IMG/VR virus record: IMGVR_UViG_3300044832_000163
Location: 1 to 44,151 of that record
Origin: a virus
Strand: one strand, 5' to 3'
Length of the DNA stretch: 44,151 nt
Made by a program: the position numbers and the translations under genes. Each line of letters starts with the position of its first letter. The first letter of the stretch is position 1. The notes beneath the pieces were generated by a model, which was not told the DNA's origin, made no database searches, and saw only the letters and a program-made list of their open reading frames with translations. Shown here in pieces: positions 7,632-14,902 of the stretch.

Positions 7632-7667
7632 GTTCTGAACGTTAGCGAACGAAGGCGAACGTTTCAA
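7631..7667 (-). promoter_or_regulatory. Early lytic promoter (PR-like), leaderless
   Basis: The -35 TTGAAA lies at 7667-7662, followed by a 17-bp spacer and the -10 TAACGT at 7644-7639; 7 nt later comes GTG at 7631. Two GCGAAC sites (7645-7650 and 7655-7660, + strand reading) fill the spacer, so a bound repressor would block RNA polymerase. It drives the long minus-strand operon. Confidence 0.75.
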
Positions 7668-7782
7668 GAACTATGGCGAACATTCCCGAAATTGGCCGTT
7701 GACCTGCGAAAACACAAGCGTGGTTCGCTAGGTTGATTCGCCGATCTTCGCTACGACCTCACTAGATTTCGCAAAGATTCGC
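7645..7782. promoter_or_regulatory. Helically phased GCGAA/TTCGC operator array
   Basis: Nine copies of a 5-bp element lie in the divergent region. GCGAA starts at 7645, 7655, 7676 and 7706; its complement TTCGC starts at 7724, 7737, 7747, 7768 and 7778. The spacings are 10, 21 and 30 bp in the left half and 13, 10, 21 and 10 bp in the right half, nearly all close to whole helical turns. All left-half sites face one way and all right-half sites the other. This is the expected look of a lysogeny operator region. Confidence 0.65.
7763..7768 (+). promoter_or_regulatory. Possible -10 box of the repressor promoter
   Basis: TAGATT fits the TANNNT actinobacterial -10 pattern and lies 43 bp before the repressor ATG. 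One TTCGC element starts on its last base, which would allow autoregulation. I see no good -35 box. Confidence 0.35.
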
Positions 7783-7811
7783 TGTCACGATGCCGACTGA
7801 TGGGAGCGCCG

Positions 7812-8186
7812 ATGACACAGAGCACCAATCCACTCGGCCAGTACCTTCTGGGCGAGATAACACGCCGCGGCGGCTACGCCCGCACTGCCCGTGAAGTCGG
7901 ACTGTCCGACACGCTGCTACGGCAGATCGTTGAGGGACGCTGGAACGGCCGCGACACCACGCTTGCCAAACTCGCAGAGGGGCTCGGGGTGCCGGCCGAC
8001 GAGCTGTTCAAAAAGGCCGGTCGCCTCATGCCCTACCACGACACGCGGGTACCGTCCGGCGACTTCGAGACAGTTATTACCCGTCGTCTTGAGGCTGTCG
8101 AAGAGGCAGTACGGGAGCTGACCGTTGAGGTTCGACAGTCTCTTCCTCGGCCAAAGCCGCGACGAGCTCAGAACGGAGGGCGCTGA
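7812..8186 (+). CDS. Putative immunity repressor (XRE-like HTH)
   Basis: 124 residues. Residues 10-65 form an XRE-type helix-turn-helix: YLLGEITRRGGYARTAREVG, then LSDTLLRQIVEGRWNGRDTT and LAKLAEGLGVPADELF. The C-terminal part has a short coiled coil (RRLEAVEEAVRELTVEV) that may mediate dimerisation. I chose ATG 7812 because GGGAG lies 5 nt upstream; an in-frame ATG at 7800 is the alternative. It is transcribed away from the Cro-like gene and toward the integrase, the usual place for the lysogeny repressor. There is no peptidase domain, so LexA-type self-cleavage is unlikely. Confidence 0.75.
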   Translation: MTQSTNPLGQYLLGEITRRGGYARTAREVGLSDTLLRQIVEGRWNGRDTTLAKLAEGLGVPADELFKKAGRLMPYHDTRVPSGDFETVITRRLEAVEEAVRELTVEVRQSLPRPKPRRAQNGGR

Positions 8187-8926
8187 TGGCTTCCTCTAGC
8201 CGTGCGAGCCGCACCAGGGCGTCGCGGGCGAACTGGTCGGAGCGCCGTCGCCCTGCCGCCCGCCGCTCCGACAACTGTTCCGCTCCCACTCTGCTGATCT
8301 TCCCTCGACATCGGACCGACCCGAACCGGACTTTACGTCCGTCGCTCGCCGACGGTCGACGGTACCGCCGGGACACCTCATGCTTACCCGCCGTTCACTA
8401 TTCCGCAATCCCTAAAGGTGTCCAAAGCCGGCTGCGCATCGCGGCCGTGGCCTGTCTGGCTGCGCTGGCGTTGGCGGCGTGCGGTGGCAAGTCGGCGACG
8501 ACCAGCACGGCGACCACGACCGCGGCCCCACCCACAACGACCATGCCAGCGACGACGAGCCCGCCGACCACGGCGATGACCGAAGCAGCGTGGCTACGCC
8601 AGTGGGGCAAAGTGCCGCTCGACCTGTCTGAACTGCTGAGCAGCTTGGCCAGCACCTTCAACCCGAACGTCGCCCCCTCCGAGATCGAGACATCGTGCAA
8701 CTTGCTCACCGGGCAATTCGAGATCGCGTTGAGAGTGCCCCATGCACCGTCGCAGCGCGTTGCGAGCGTCTATCAGGCTCTCCTCGGGTACAGCCTCCGG
8801 GCCTACTCGGCATGCAAAGCGAACCCGCGATCGATCGCCCCAGCGGTGCAATCGCAGGTCCAAGCGGACAGCTACACCATGAGCGCCCATCTAAGCGACT
8901 ACACCGCCGCCATCACTGCGCCCTAG
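8186..8926 (+). CDS. Lipoprotein-like membrane-anchored protein, possible superinfection-exclusion or conversion gene
   Basis: From the ATG at 8186 (GGAGG 6 nt upstream, TGATG overlap with the repressor) the protein has 246 residues. Residues 83-101 form a hydrophobic stretch ending in LAAC-GG, a lipobox, followed by a Thr/Pro-rich linker and a soluble helical domain with two Cys. A normal lipoprotein would start near residue 80, but the only in-frame candidate there is GTG 8447, which leaves too short an n-region. The first 80 residues are Arg/Ser-rich and unlike the rest, so the true start is unresolved. Expression with the repressor suggests a lysogenic conversion role, for example exclusion of other phages; this is inference. 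Confidence 0.6.
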   Translation: MASSSRASRTRASRANWSERRRPAARRSDNCSAPTLLIFPRHRTDPNRTLRPSLADGRRYRRDTSCLPAVHYSAIPKGVQSRLRIAAVACLAALALAACGGKSATTSTATTTAAPPTTTMPATTSPPTTAMTEAAWLRQWGKVPLDLSELLSSLASTFNPNVAPSEIETSCNLLTGQFEIALRVPHAPSQRVASVYQALLGYSLRAYSACKANPRSIAPAVQSQVQADSYTMSAHLSDYTAAITAP

Positions 8927-8958
8927 CCGCCGAGTTCGCAACTGGTATGTGTACGTTC

Positions 8959-9160
8959 ATCCCATCTTTTATCCCATCAATCGGGGTTCTACCGGTTCCC
9001 GGAGCGGGTCCGTCGTACACAGAGCCCCGGTAAACGGGCAGGTCAACGGCCTATTACGTCCTCCCCGGGCACGTCGGAAACAAACGTCAAAGTTCCACGG
9101 CAACAACGAGTCTGCCGCCTGACTAGCCTCAACAGCTATCATCCCACCAAATATCCCATC
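8959..9160. other. Candidate attP region with paired arm-type repeats
   Basis: ATCCCATC occurs at 8959-8966 and 8971-8978, and ATCCCACC/ATCCCATC at 9141-9148 and 9153-9160. Each pair has a 12-bp period. The pairs bracket about 160 bp of non-coding DNA directly upstream of the integrase, the layout of integrase arm sites flanking a core. The core itself cannot be identified without the host sequence. The whole gap 8927-9172 holds no gene I can support. Confidence 0.5.
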
Positions 9161-9172
9161 CCCAGGGGAGGA

Positions 9173-10294
9173 ATGATGGCGAAGGGCAGCAAGCGGCAGC
9201 GGCAGCCCGGCGTGTGGGAACTACGCGTCTACCTAGGCCGCGACCCGATGACCGGCCGGCCCCTGCAACGGTCCCGCACCTTCCGGGGGGGCAGCCGCGC
9301 CGCCAACGACGCCCTCGTCAAACTCCTCGACGATGCCCGTCGCGAACCGATCGCCAGCCACGGCACCGTCGCCACCCTCATCGACCGCTACCTCGCCTTC
9401 CTCGAGACTCGCGGCGCGTCGCCCAAGACGCTCGCCAGCTACCGCAGCAACGCCAGCGCCGTCGTCGAGCGGATCGGCAACGTGCCGCTGCACGAGGTCA
9501 CCGCGTCGACGATCGACGGGCTGTACGACTGGCTGCTCGGCGACCGCTCGCCGGGCACGGTCCGCCAGTTCCATATCCTGCTGTCCGGCGCCTTCAAGCA
9601 GGCCCTCAAGTGGGGACTCGTCGCGTTCAGCCCGGTGGCGCTGGCGACACCGCCCGCCTACCCGCGCCGAGAGCCGACCGCTCCGAGCGTGGAGCAGGTG
9701 CGCCGGCTGCTGGTGGAGGCGGAGCAGCGGAACCCGATGCTGGCCGCCCTGCTGTTCACGGCCGCGGTAACCGGCGCTCGCCGCGGCGAGTTGTGTGGGC
9801 TGCGGGCCAGCGACATCGACCTCGCTGCGGGCACGATCACGGTTCGGCGGGCGGTCGTGCGGGTGACGGGTCGGACGTTGGTGAAGTCGACGAAGACCGG
9901 CCACGTCCGTCGGCTGGCGCTCGGAGGGTTGACGGCGGCGGTGTTGGCCTCTCGGTTGGCGAAGATTGAGCAGGACACGGCTGGGGTCCGCTCTGCGGAT
10001 GATCCGTACGTGTTCTCGCATGACATTCGGGCTGAGCGGCCGATGAACCCGGACGTGGTGACAACCTTCTTCGGCCGTCTGCGGGACGACGTGGGTCTGC
10101 GGACGGTGACGTTGCATCATCTGCGGCGGTTCATGGTGACGCAGGGGTTGGCGGGCGGTTGGGATGTGCGGACGGTGGCGGGCCGGGCCGGTCACGATCC
10201 GACGATGGCGTTGCGCAGCTATGCGGCGGTGTTGGAGGTGAAGGACCGCGGGTTGGCTGAGGCGATCGGCGCTCTATTGGTCCCGTCTGGATAG
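9173..10294 (+). CDS. int: Tyrosine site-specific integrase
   Basis: 373 residues with full tyrosine recombinase architecture: an N-terminal arm-binding region (about 1-60), a SAM-like core-binding domain (about 62-160, VATLIDRYLAFLETRGASPK) and a C-terminal catalytic domain. The catalytic set is complete: Arg203 (GARRGEL), Lys241 (KSTKTGH), His315 and Arg318 (HHLRR), His341 (GRAGHD) and Tyr350 (LRSYAAV). It would integrate the phage at attB by strand exchange with attP, probably the repeat region just upstream. AGGGGAGGA precedes two adjacent ATG codons (9173 and 9176). It faces the tail fibre genes convergently across a hairpin terminator. Confidence 0.95.
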   Translation: MMAKGSKRQRQPGVWELRVYLGRDPMTGRPLQRSRTFRGGSRAANDALVKLLDDARREPIASHGTVATLIDRYLAFLETRGASPKTLASYRSNASAVVERIGNVPLHEVTASTIDGLYDWLLGDRSPGTVRQFHILLSGAFKQALKWGLVAFSPVALATPPAYPRREPTAPSVEQVRRLLVEAEQRNPMLAALLFTAAVTGARRGELCGLRASDIDLAAGTITVRRAVVRVTGRTLVKSTKTGHVRRLALGGLTAAVLASRLAKIEQDTAGVRSADDPYVFSHDIRAERPMNPDVVTTFFGRLRDDVGLRTVTLHHLRRFMVTQGLAGGWDVRTVAGRAGHDPTMALRSYAAVLEVKDRGLAEAIGALLVPSG

Positions 10295-10325
10295 GCGCCG
10301 CTCTAACCCCCGGGACGCGAAGGGT

Positions 10326-10347
10326 GCCCCCGGCCGAAGCCGGGGGC
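10326..10347. terminator. Hairpin between convergent integrase and tail fibre genes
   Basis: GCCCCCGGC-CGAA-GCCGGGGGC is a perfect 9-bp stem with a CGAA tetraloop, between the stop of the integrase and the stop of the last late gene. It has no T run, as is common for terminators in high-GC actinobacteria. The symmetry would let it act in both directions. Confidence 0.75.
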
Positions 10348-10376
10348 GAGACGCAGAAGGCCTGCGAGTCGGCGGG

Positions 10377-11267
10377 TTACCCGCCGGCCGACATGGCGTA
10401 CACGTCGAGCTTGGTCCCGGCCACGAAGTTGCCGGTGATGGAGAAGGCCAGCCGGTTGATGGCAGCGGCGTTGGCCCACTGGAAGCCGTAGAGCCTGATG
10501 TTCGAGCCGGCCGCGGTGCGGGCCGTCCAATAGTCCGACCGGGCCGAGGCGATCTTGAAGTTGGCCCCGGCGAAGTCGGCGACCTCTCCGGCGACAAAGC
10601 CGAAATGGTTGGTCGGGGCCGTGGCGCCAGGGACAGCGCCGATCGTCCGAGCGCCGACGCCAGCGGTGCCGGGAACTGCCGACGCCGAGACGGTGGCGTT
10701 GGAGATGTTCGCCCGCTGCTGGTCGTAGTTGGCGTCAGCCGTGTCGCCGTTAAACGACAACACCAGCGAGTCGGCCGTGGCCGCAGTATCCGAGCGGCCG
10801 AACAGGCGCCACATGAGCCGCACGTATGTGCCGGGCAGCGTCAGCACGCCGGTGTCGAGCGTGGCGAGCGTTCCGGCGCCGGTCTCAATGTGGGCGACGC
10901 GGAACAGTCCGCCGGGTGTCGTGCCCAGGTCCAGGCTGACGATGATCCACACGCCGACCGCGGCGAAGTACTGCAAGACGACCGCCTGGTTGACGAACGG
11001 CAGCGTGAAGGAGGTGACGCCGCCCGTCTTGTTGACGACGTCGGTGCCCGAGAGTGCGACGGTGACCTTGTGGTTGCCGCCTTGGATGGTGTGCTTGATG
11101 CCGTTCCTGGTGCCGTCCGGCGGGGCCGCCTGCAAGGTGACGGTGACGTCGTTGTTTGTCGTGTCGACGTTGGTGAAGTCGCCGGGCGCGGCTGTGCCGT
11201 CGGCGGTCAACGCGGTGGTCGGCGCCAAGGCCGGGGGCCACGGGCGAGTATCGCGAGTCCGTCTCAT
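10377..11267 (-). CDS. Putative tail fibre / receptor-binding protein (beta-sandwich type)
   Basis: 296 residues, rich in Gly, Ala, Thr and aromatic residues, with little helix. Residues 15-100 contain TLQAAPPDGTRNGIKHTIQ and an alternating beta pattern ending in VWIIVSLD, a fold common in phage fibre knobs. The C-terminus (SITGNFVAGTKLDVYAMS) resembles the closing strands of jelly-roll tip domains. It is the last gene of the late operon, a usual place for receptor-binding or spike proteins. The ATG at 11267 overlaps the stop of the deacetylase gene, so the two are probably translated together and may form one structure. Confidence 0.65.
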   Translation of the reverse strand: MRRTRDTRPWPPALAPTTALTADGTAAPGDFTNVDTTNNDVTVTLQAAPPDGTRNGIKHTIQGGNHKVTVALSGTDVVNKTGGVTSFTLPFVNQAVVLQYFAAVGVWIIVSLDLGTTPGGLFRVAHIETGAGTLATLDTGVLTLPGTYVRLMWRLFGRSDTAATADSLVLSFNGDTADANYDQQRANISNATVSASAVPGTAGVGARTIGAVPGATAPTNHFGFVAGEVADFAGANFKIASARSDYWTARTAAGSNIRLYGFQWANAAAINRLAFSITGNFVAGTKLDVYAMSAGG

Positions 11268-12799
11268 CCAAGTACTCCGTCCGCTGTCGGGCCCATATAG
11301 AAGTGGGTGAACCACGCTTCGCCGGTCATGTTCTTCATGGTGGCCCGGGGGAACATGACCGAGCCGGTGACGGGCGTGCGGGCCCGGGTGACTTGCGTCC
11401 AGGCGGCCGGTGTGGTCAACGCCGCCGGGTCGTTGAAGCTGACGTACTCGTCGTCGGCCTTGTACTCGTCCATCCTCAAACCGATCCCGCCCGTGCCGCC
11501 GGTCCGAATGCAGCGAGCCTGCGCCGACCCGGTGTAGGGCAAGTTTTGTTCGACGATCATCTTCTCGGGCCACGCGTAGTAGGTCTTGGTGGCGTCGGTC
11601 GACACCATGTGCAGCGACCTGGTGCCCGGGAACCCAGAGGGCGGCGCATCGACGACCACCTCGACAGTCAGGCCGGGATCGTTGGTCCATGCCCACCGGT
11701 ACAGCCCGTCGTCGAAGACCGGGTTCGGGATCGCCGTCTGCATCGGCGGGCACATCTCCGAGACGGTGACAAATTCCATGCCCAACGAACGGATCAGTTG
11801 CACCATCGACTCGAACTGAGCGCGGGTGACGCCGTTGGTGAAGTTGAGGTTGTCGAGATCGTGCGTGTACAAGAACAAGTCGAACCCGCCGAGAGCGGCC
11901 TGGGTGACAATCGCCCGTGTTGCCGGATCGTTCGCCGAGGTCCACCCCACCCGGTTGAGCTTGAAGGGTTTGGGCGCCAAGCGGTCGTACAGGTATTGGC
12001 CGCCGGACGCCGCGTTGAGGTCCGCTGTGGAGGTGAGCACGTGGTCGAACCGGCCCCACGCCAGCTGGTCGGTCAGGGGGTTGCTCGCCGAGACGGGGTA
12101 GACGTGGGTGGTGACCTTCCCTCTGCCGATGATGCCTTCGATGACGTCTTTGGCGGTGTACTCGGTCGCGATTTGCGCGGCCGTGAGTGTCGTCAAGTTG
12201 GGATGGGACAGCGTGTGGGCCGTGAACTCGACGATGCCCCGGGCGTCCATCTCTCGAATGTCGGCGCTGGTGAGATGCAACGCATCGCTGTCGATCGTGT
12301 TGGTCCACAGCGCAGAGGTGAAGCGGGCGCCGATGCGGGCCATGATCGACTCGACGACCTTCGTCGACCACAAGCCGTCGTCGGTGACGATCGCCACCCG
12401 GCCACGGACCGACCGGGCGTACGTGTTGTCGGGGTCGCCGCGGGCCACCATCTTCCACGTTTGGGCGGTGGTGTCGACGACAACCGGAGAGGCGCCCGCT
12501 AGCTGGTAGGCGTTCCCGGCGAGGGTGTCGCCGCCCTGCACCCATACGACGGCGCCTTGTGCGTCGGCGCCGGTGGCGAAGTCGGTCGGCCGGGTCCACA
12601 CGCCGGTGTGCACCACCCAGACGCCTCGGGTCGACGATGTCGACTGGCCCATGATGAGGATGCGGTCGCCGTCGACCGTCTGATACCCGTCGATGACCGC
12701 CAGGCCGGCCAGCGACGCCTGCGGGACAGTCGTGGCCGCTTTCACCGTGCGGGACGTGAGGCGCGGGTCGCCGGTGGTGACAACAGTCGTCTGGGTCAC
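11264..12799 (-). CDS. Tail protein with NodB-type polysaccharide deacetylase domain
   Basis: 511 residues in three parts. Residues 15-115 form a domain often found in phage tail proteins (AATTVPQASLAGL, DGDRILIMGQ, GVWVVHTGVWTR). Residues 130-345 are NodB-like: TDDG at 139-142 for the catalytic and metal Asp pair, HTLSH at 195-199 for the metal His pair, VYP at 233-235, and YTHD with His313. Residues 357-505 look like a carbohydrate-binding beta sandwich. NodB enzymes remove acetyl groups from polysaccharide or peptidoglycan, so this tail part probably trims the host surface during adsorption. The start is GTG 12799 behind AGGAG. Confidence 0.8.
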   Translation of the reverse strand: MTQTTVVTTGDPRLTSRTVKAATTVPQASLAGLAVIDGYQTVDGDRILIMGQSTSSTRGVWVVHTGVWTRPTDFATGADAQGAVVWVQGGDTLAGNAYQLAGASPVVVDTTAQTWKMVARGDPDNTYARSVRGRVAIVTDDGLWSTKVVESIMARIGARFTSALWTNTIDSDALHLTSADIREMDARGIVEFTAHTLSHPNLTTLTAAQIATEYTAKDVIEGIIGRGKVTTHVYPVSASNPLTDQLAWGRFDHVLTSTADLNAASGGQYLYDRLAPKPFKLNRVGWTSANDPATRAIVTQAALGGFDLFLYTHDLDNLNFTNGVTRAQFESMVQLIRSLGMEFVTVSEMCPPMQTAIPNPVFDDGLYRWAWTNDPGLTVEVVVDAPPSGFPGTRSLHMVSTDATKTYYAWPEKMIVEQNLPYTGSAQARCIRTGGTGGIGLRMDEYKADDEYVSFNDPAALTTPAAWTQVTRARTPVTGSVMFPRATMKNMTGEAWFTHFYMGPTADGVLG

Positions 12800-12865
12800 A
12801 GGTCAGTTCTCCTGGCAGGTCGGGGAAACAGCGGCGGCGGTCTGGCGCTCAGTGGACTGACGCAT

Positions 12866-14563
12866 CTACGCCGTCCTCTTCAGGGTCACCCACTGGATCT
12901 GGGCGAAGTAGTTGGTCGAGGACGCGTTCTTGGTCGCCATCAGAAGCCGCAACGTTCGCTTGACCGTCGTCCCGACCGCGATCCCGGCGAGCGTCGCCCG
13001 GCTGTTGTTCGTAAGGGTCGCAAGGTAGGTGTCGATGGTGCCGAGTGTCGTAAAGGAACCGGCCCCGTCGTCGAGTTGGGCGGTGATGATCCCGGTATTC
13101 GTCGATCCCCGATACATCACTTCAAGCGACCAAGTGCCGGCGGCGAGCATCGTGACAAGGTCGATGCTGTCGTTCTGCGCTCCGCTCGACTGGACATAGC
13201 CGCCGCCGAAACAGGAGATCGAGACATTGGTCCACGAGCCCACCGTCGCGAGGGGCGTCATCCACGGGGGAATGTCGAACCGCCACGGCAGCAGGTCTTT
13301 CGAGACTTTCGCGGCGAGGTCGGTCGCGAGGCTGGTGACGTCGGCTTCCGCATGCGTGTGCGTCGATGCCGCCTTGCCCGCTAGGTCGGACGTGAGGCCG
13401 GTGACGTCTGCCTCTGTGTGCGCATGCGACGCCGCTGCCTTGCCTGCGAGGTCTGTCGTGAGGTTGCTGACCGCCGATTCAGGAAGCGAGGCGGCGGGCA
13501 CCACGGGCGCCGATGAGAATGTCTTGATGCCGGCGACGGTCTCGTTGCCGGTGTTGTGCACGACGGCACTGTCGAGTGCCTTCGCAGCCAAGTCGGTCGC
13601 GAGGCTGGTCACGTCCGACTCGGTGTGACCGTGGGCCGTGGCCGCCTTCCCCGCCAGTCCCGGCACGGTCGGGTTCGGGTAGGTGCCGGCCAGGTCGCCG
13701 CCCGCAGGACCCGTGGACGGTCCCGGCGGCCCAGTCGCGCCGGCAGCGCCGGCAGCGCCGTCGGTGCCTTTCGCCGCCCACAACTGCCAATGGGTCCCGT
13801 CGCCAGCCGGCGCCGTCGTCCCGCTCGTAGCGAGAATGCACTCGAACGTCTGCCCGCCGCTCGTAACAACGTCGTACGCCACGTAGCTCGTGCCCGACAC
13901 CCACGCGCCGCGGTTCGTGAACCCCTGCCCAGCCGGCCCCGTGGGTCCGGCCGCGCTGCCCGAACCGTCGCCCACGCCCGGCAGGACAAGCTCAAGCGAC
14001 CCGTCGTCGGCGACAACCAGCACCCGCTCCTCGCCCGGAGCGGCACCGTCAGGATCCCAATAGGCGGACCCGTCGGCCCGGACACCCCACGGCGTTGTGA
14101 ACGAGAGGACGAGGTTGCTGTCGCCGTCGAGCGACGACACTCCGAGGGTGGTCCCGGTCGTCGCTTCGATTTCGGCGATCGCGGCGTTCAGGCCGTGCTG
14201 CGTGGCGAATGCCTGCACCGCGGCGGGGGGTGCTTGCGGGGCGGCGTTGCTGATGTCGAAGGTGCTGGCCGTGTGCGGCAGGTCGAAGTAGAGCTGGAGT
14301 GTTCGGATGCCGGGCCCGCGGAGGGTCATCACGTAGGCGACACCGTCGGGTTGCCGGTCGGGGTCGTCGGTGGCGAACAGGACCGTCCCGGCCGGGATGG
14401 TGCCGCTGTCGAGCTTGACAGTGATGGGCCGTTGCACGGCGACGACGCTGCCGGGGAGCGCCATCGCAGAGTTGAGTTCGAATGTGGCGCTCGCGTCGGC
14501 GGGCAGGGGGATGCCGGGGGCGACGACGGGCGTGCCGGTGACGGTTACCTGTGTGAGCGGCAT
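12866..14563 (-). CDS. Tail fibre with collagen-like segments and 19-residue His-Thr repeats
   Basis: 565 residues. The N-terminal 170 residues are a beta-rich attachment region. A Gly-rich segment follows (GPTGPAGQG), then a CBM5/12-like motif (GAWVSGTSYVAYDVV with later HWQLWA), a collagen-like stretch (GAAGATGPPGPSTGPAGG), and GDLAGTYPNPTVPGL, a signature common in tail fibres. Four or five copies of a unit like AHAHTEADVTGLTSDLAGK come next, typical of trimeric shafts. The end (from about residue 435) is a beta-sandwich domain, probably the receptor-binding tip. GAGG lies 5 nt before ATG 14563. Confidence 0.82.
   Translation of the reverse strand: MPLTQVTVTGTPVVAPGIPLPADASATFELNSAMALPGSVVAVQRPITVKLDSGTIPAGTVLFATDDPDRQPDGVAYVMTLRGPGIRTLQLYFDLPHTASTFDISNAAPQAPPAAVQAFATQHGLNAAIAEIEATTGTTLGVSSLDGDSNLVLSFTTPWGVRADGSAYWDPDGAAPGEERVLVVADDGSLELVLPGVGDGSGSAAGPTGPAGQGFTNRGAWVSGTSYVAYDVVTSGGQTFECILATSGTTAPAGDGTHWQLWAAKGTDGAAGAAGATGPPGPSTGPAGGDLAGTYPNPTVPGLAGKAATAHGHTESDVTSLATDLAAKALDSAVVHNTGNETVAGIKTFSSAPVVPAASLPESAVSNLTTDLAGKAAASHAHTEADVTGLTSDLAGKAASTHTHAEADVTSLATDLAAKVSKDLLPWRFDIPPWMTPLATVGSWTNVSISCFGGGYVQSSGAQNDSIDLVTMLAAGTWSLEVMYRGSTNTGIITAQLDDGAGSFTTLGTIDTYLATLTNNSRATLAGIAVGTTVKRTLRLLMATKNASSTNYFAQIQWVTLKRTA
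13290..13640 (-). repeat. Tandem coding repeats in the fibre shaft
   Basis: The DNA encoding the (H)xHTEADVT-LxxDLAxKA units repeats with a period of about 57 bases, best preserved around 13310-13460, with a more distant copy near 13580-13640. Such repeats recombine easily and let fibre length vary between relatives. Confidence 0.7.
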
Positions 14564-14591
14564 CGGCACCTCGCGGCGGAAGGAAGGGGCG

Positions 14592-14604
14592 TACGATTCG
14601 GGGC
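14592..14604 (+). promoter_or_regulatory. Leaderless promoter of the embedded plus-strand gene pair
   Basis: TACGAT (14592-14597) fits the TANNNT -10 pattern and is followed by exactly 7 nt and then GTG 14605, the spacing seen at two other starts in this genome. No convincing -35 box is seen, as is usual for this class. Confidence 0.5.
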
Positions 14605-14748
14605 GTGGACCATGAGGCTTACGGGAAGTTGCTGAAGGGGCTGCTGTCGCCGCCCGAACCGGCCGACGGGCCGCCGTGGACTCACACGCTCGTCCCGGAA
14701 TACGACGAGTACGACGAAGAGGACGAGGGTGACGACGCCCGGGGGTGA
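14605..14748 (+). CDS. Small acidic protein, plus-strand gene inside the late operon
   Basis: 47 residues: a helical start (EAYGKLLKGLLSPPEPADG), then a strongly acidic tail (EYDEYDEEDEGDD). The tail could mimic nucleic acid or bind a basic partner, but no family is recognised. The gene is on the strand opposite to all its neighbours and has its own probable promoter. It overlaps the next gene by 20 nt. Confidence 0.55.
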   Translation: MDHEAYGKLLKGLLSPPEPADGPPWTHTLVPEYDEYDEEDEGDDARG

Positions 14749-14899
14749 GAAACGAGCGTGGACAGGCCCACTACTGCGTCAGGCGTACCCGGGTATCTTC
14801 GAGATCGGCGACGGGTTCTTGATCGAGTGCGGGGTCCGTTACCGGATCACTGCCTACGACCGCGATCGCGACATCTGGTACGGCGTGCTCAACGTCTGA
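14729..14899 (+). CDS. Small hypothetical protein, second gene of the plus-strand pair
   Basis: 56 residues from GTG 14729 with AGAGG 6 nt upstream. It reads PLLRQAYPGIFEIGDGFLIE, then GVRYRITAYDRDRDIWYGVLN, an alternating pattern that suggests a small beta barrel. It ends 3 nt before the stop of the convergent minus-strand holin-like gene. Function unknown. Confidence 0.6.
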   Translation: MTTPGGEKRAWTGPLLRQAYPGIFEIGDGFLIECGVRYRITAYDRDRDIWYGVLNV

Positions 14900-14902
14900 T
14901 CG

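Noticed and set aside
8980-9060. Possible tRNA 3' end as att core in the gap before int
   Set aside because: I could not find a T-loop GTTCRANNC or matching acceptor stem; no tRNA gene is supported anywhere in the window.
11303-12502. Plus-strand open frame of 399 codons across the deacetylase tail gene
   Set aside because: The minus-strand frame carries complete NodB motifs; the plus frame is Arg/Gly/Val-rich with no recognisable pattern.
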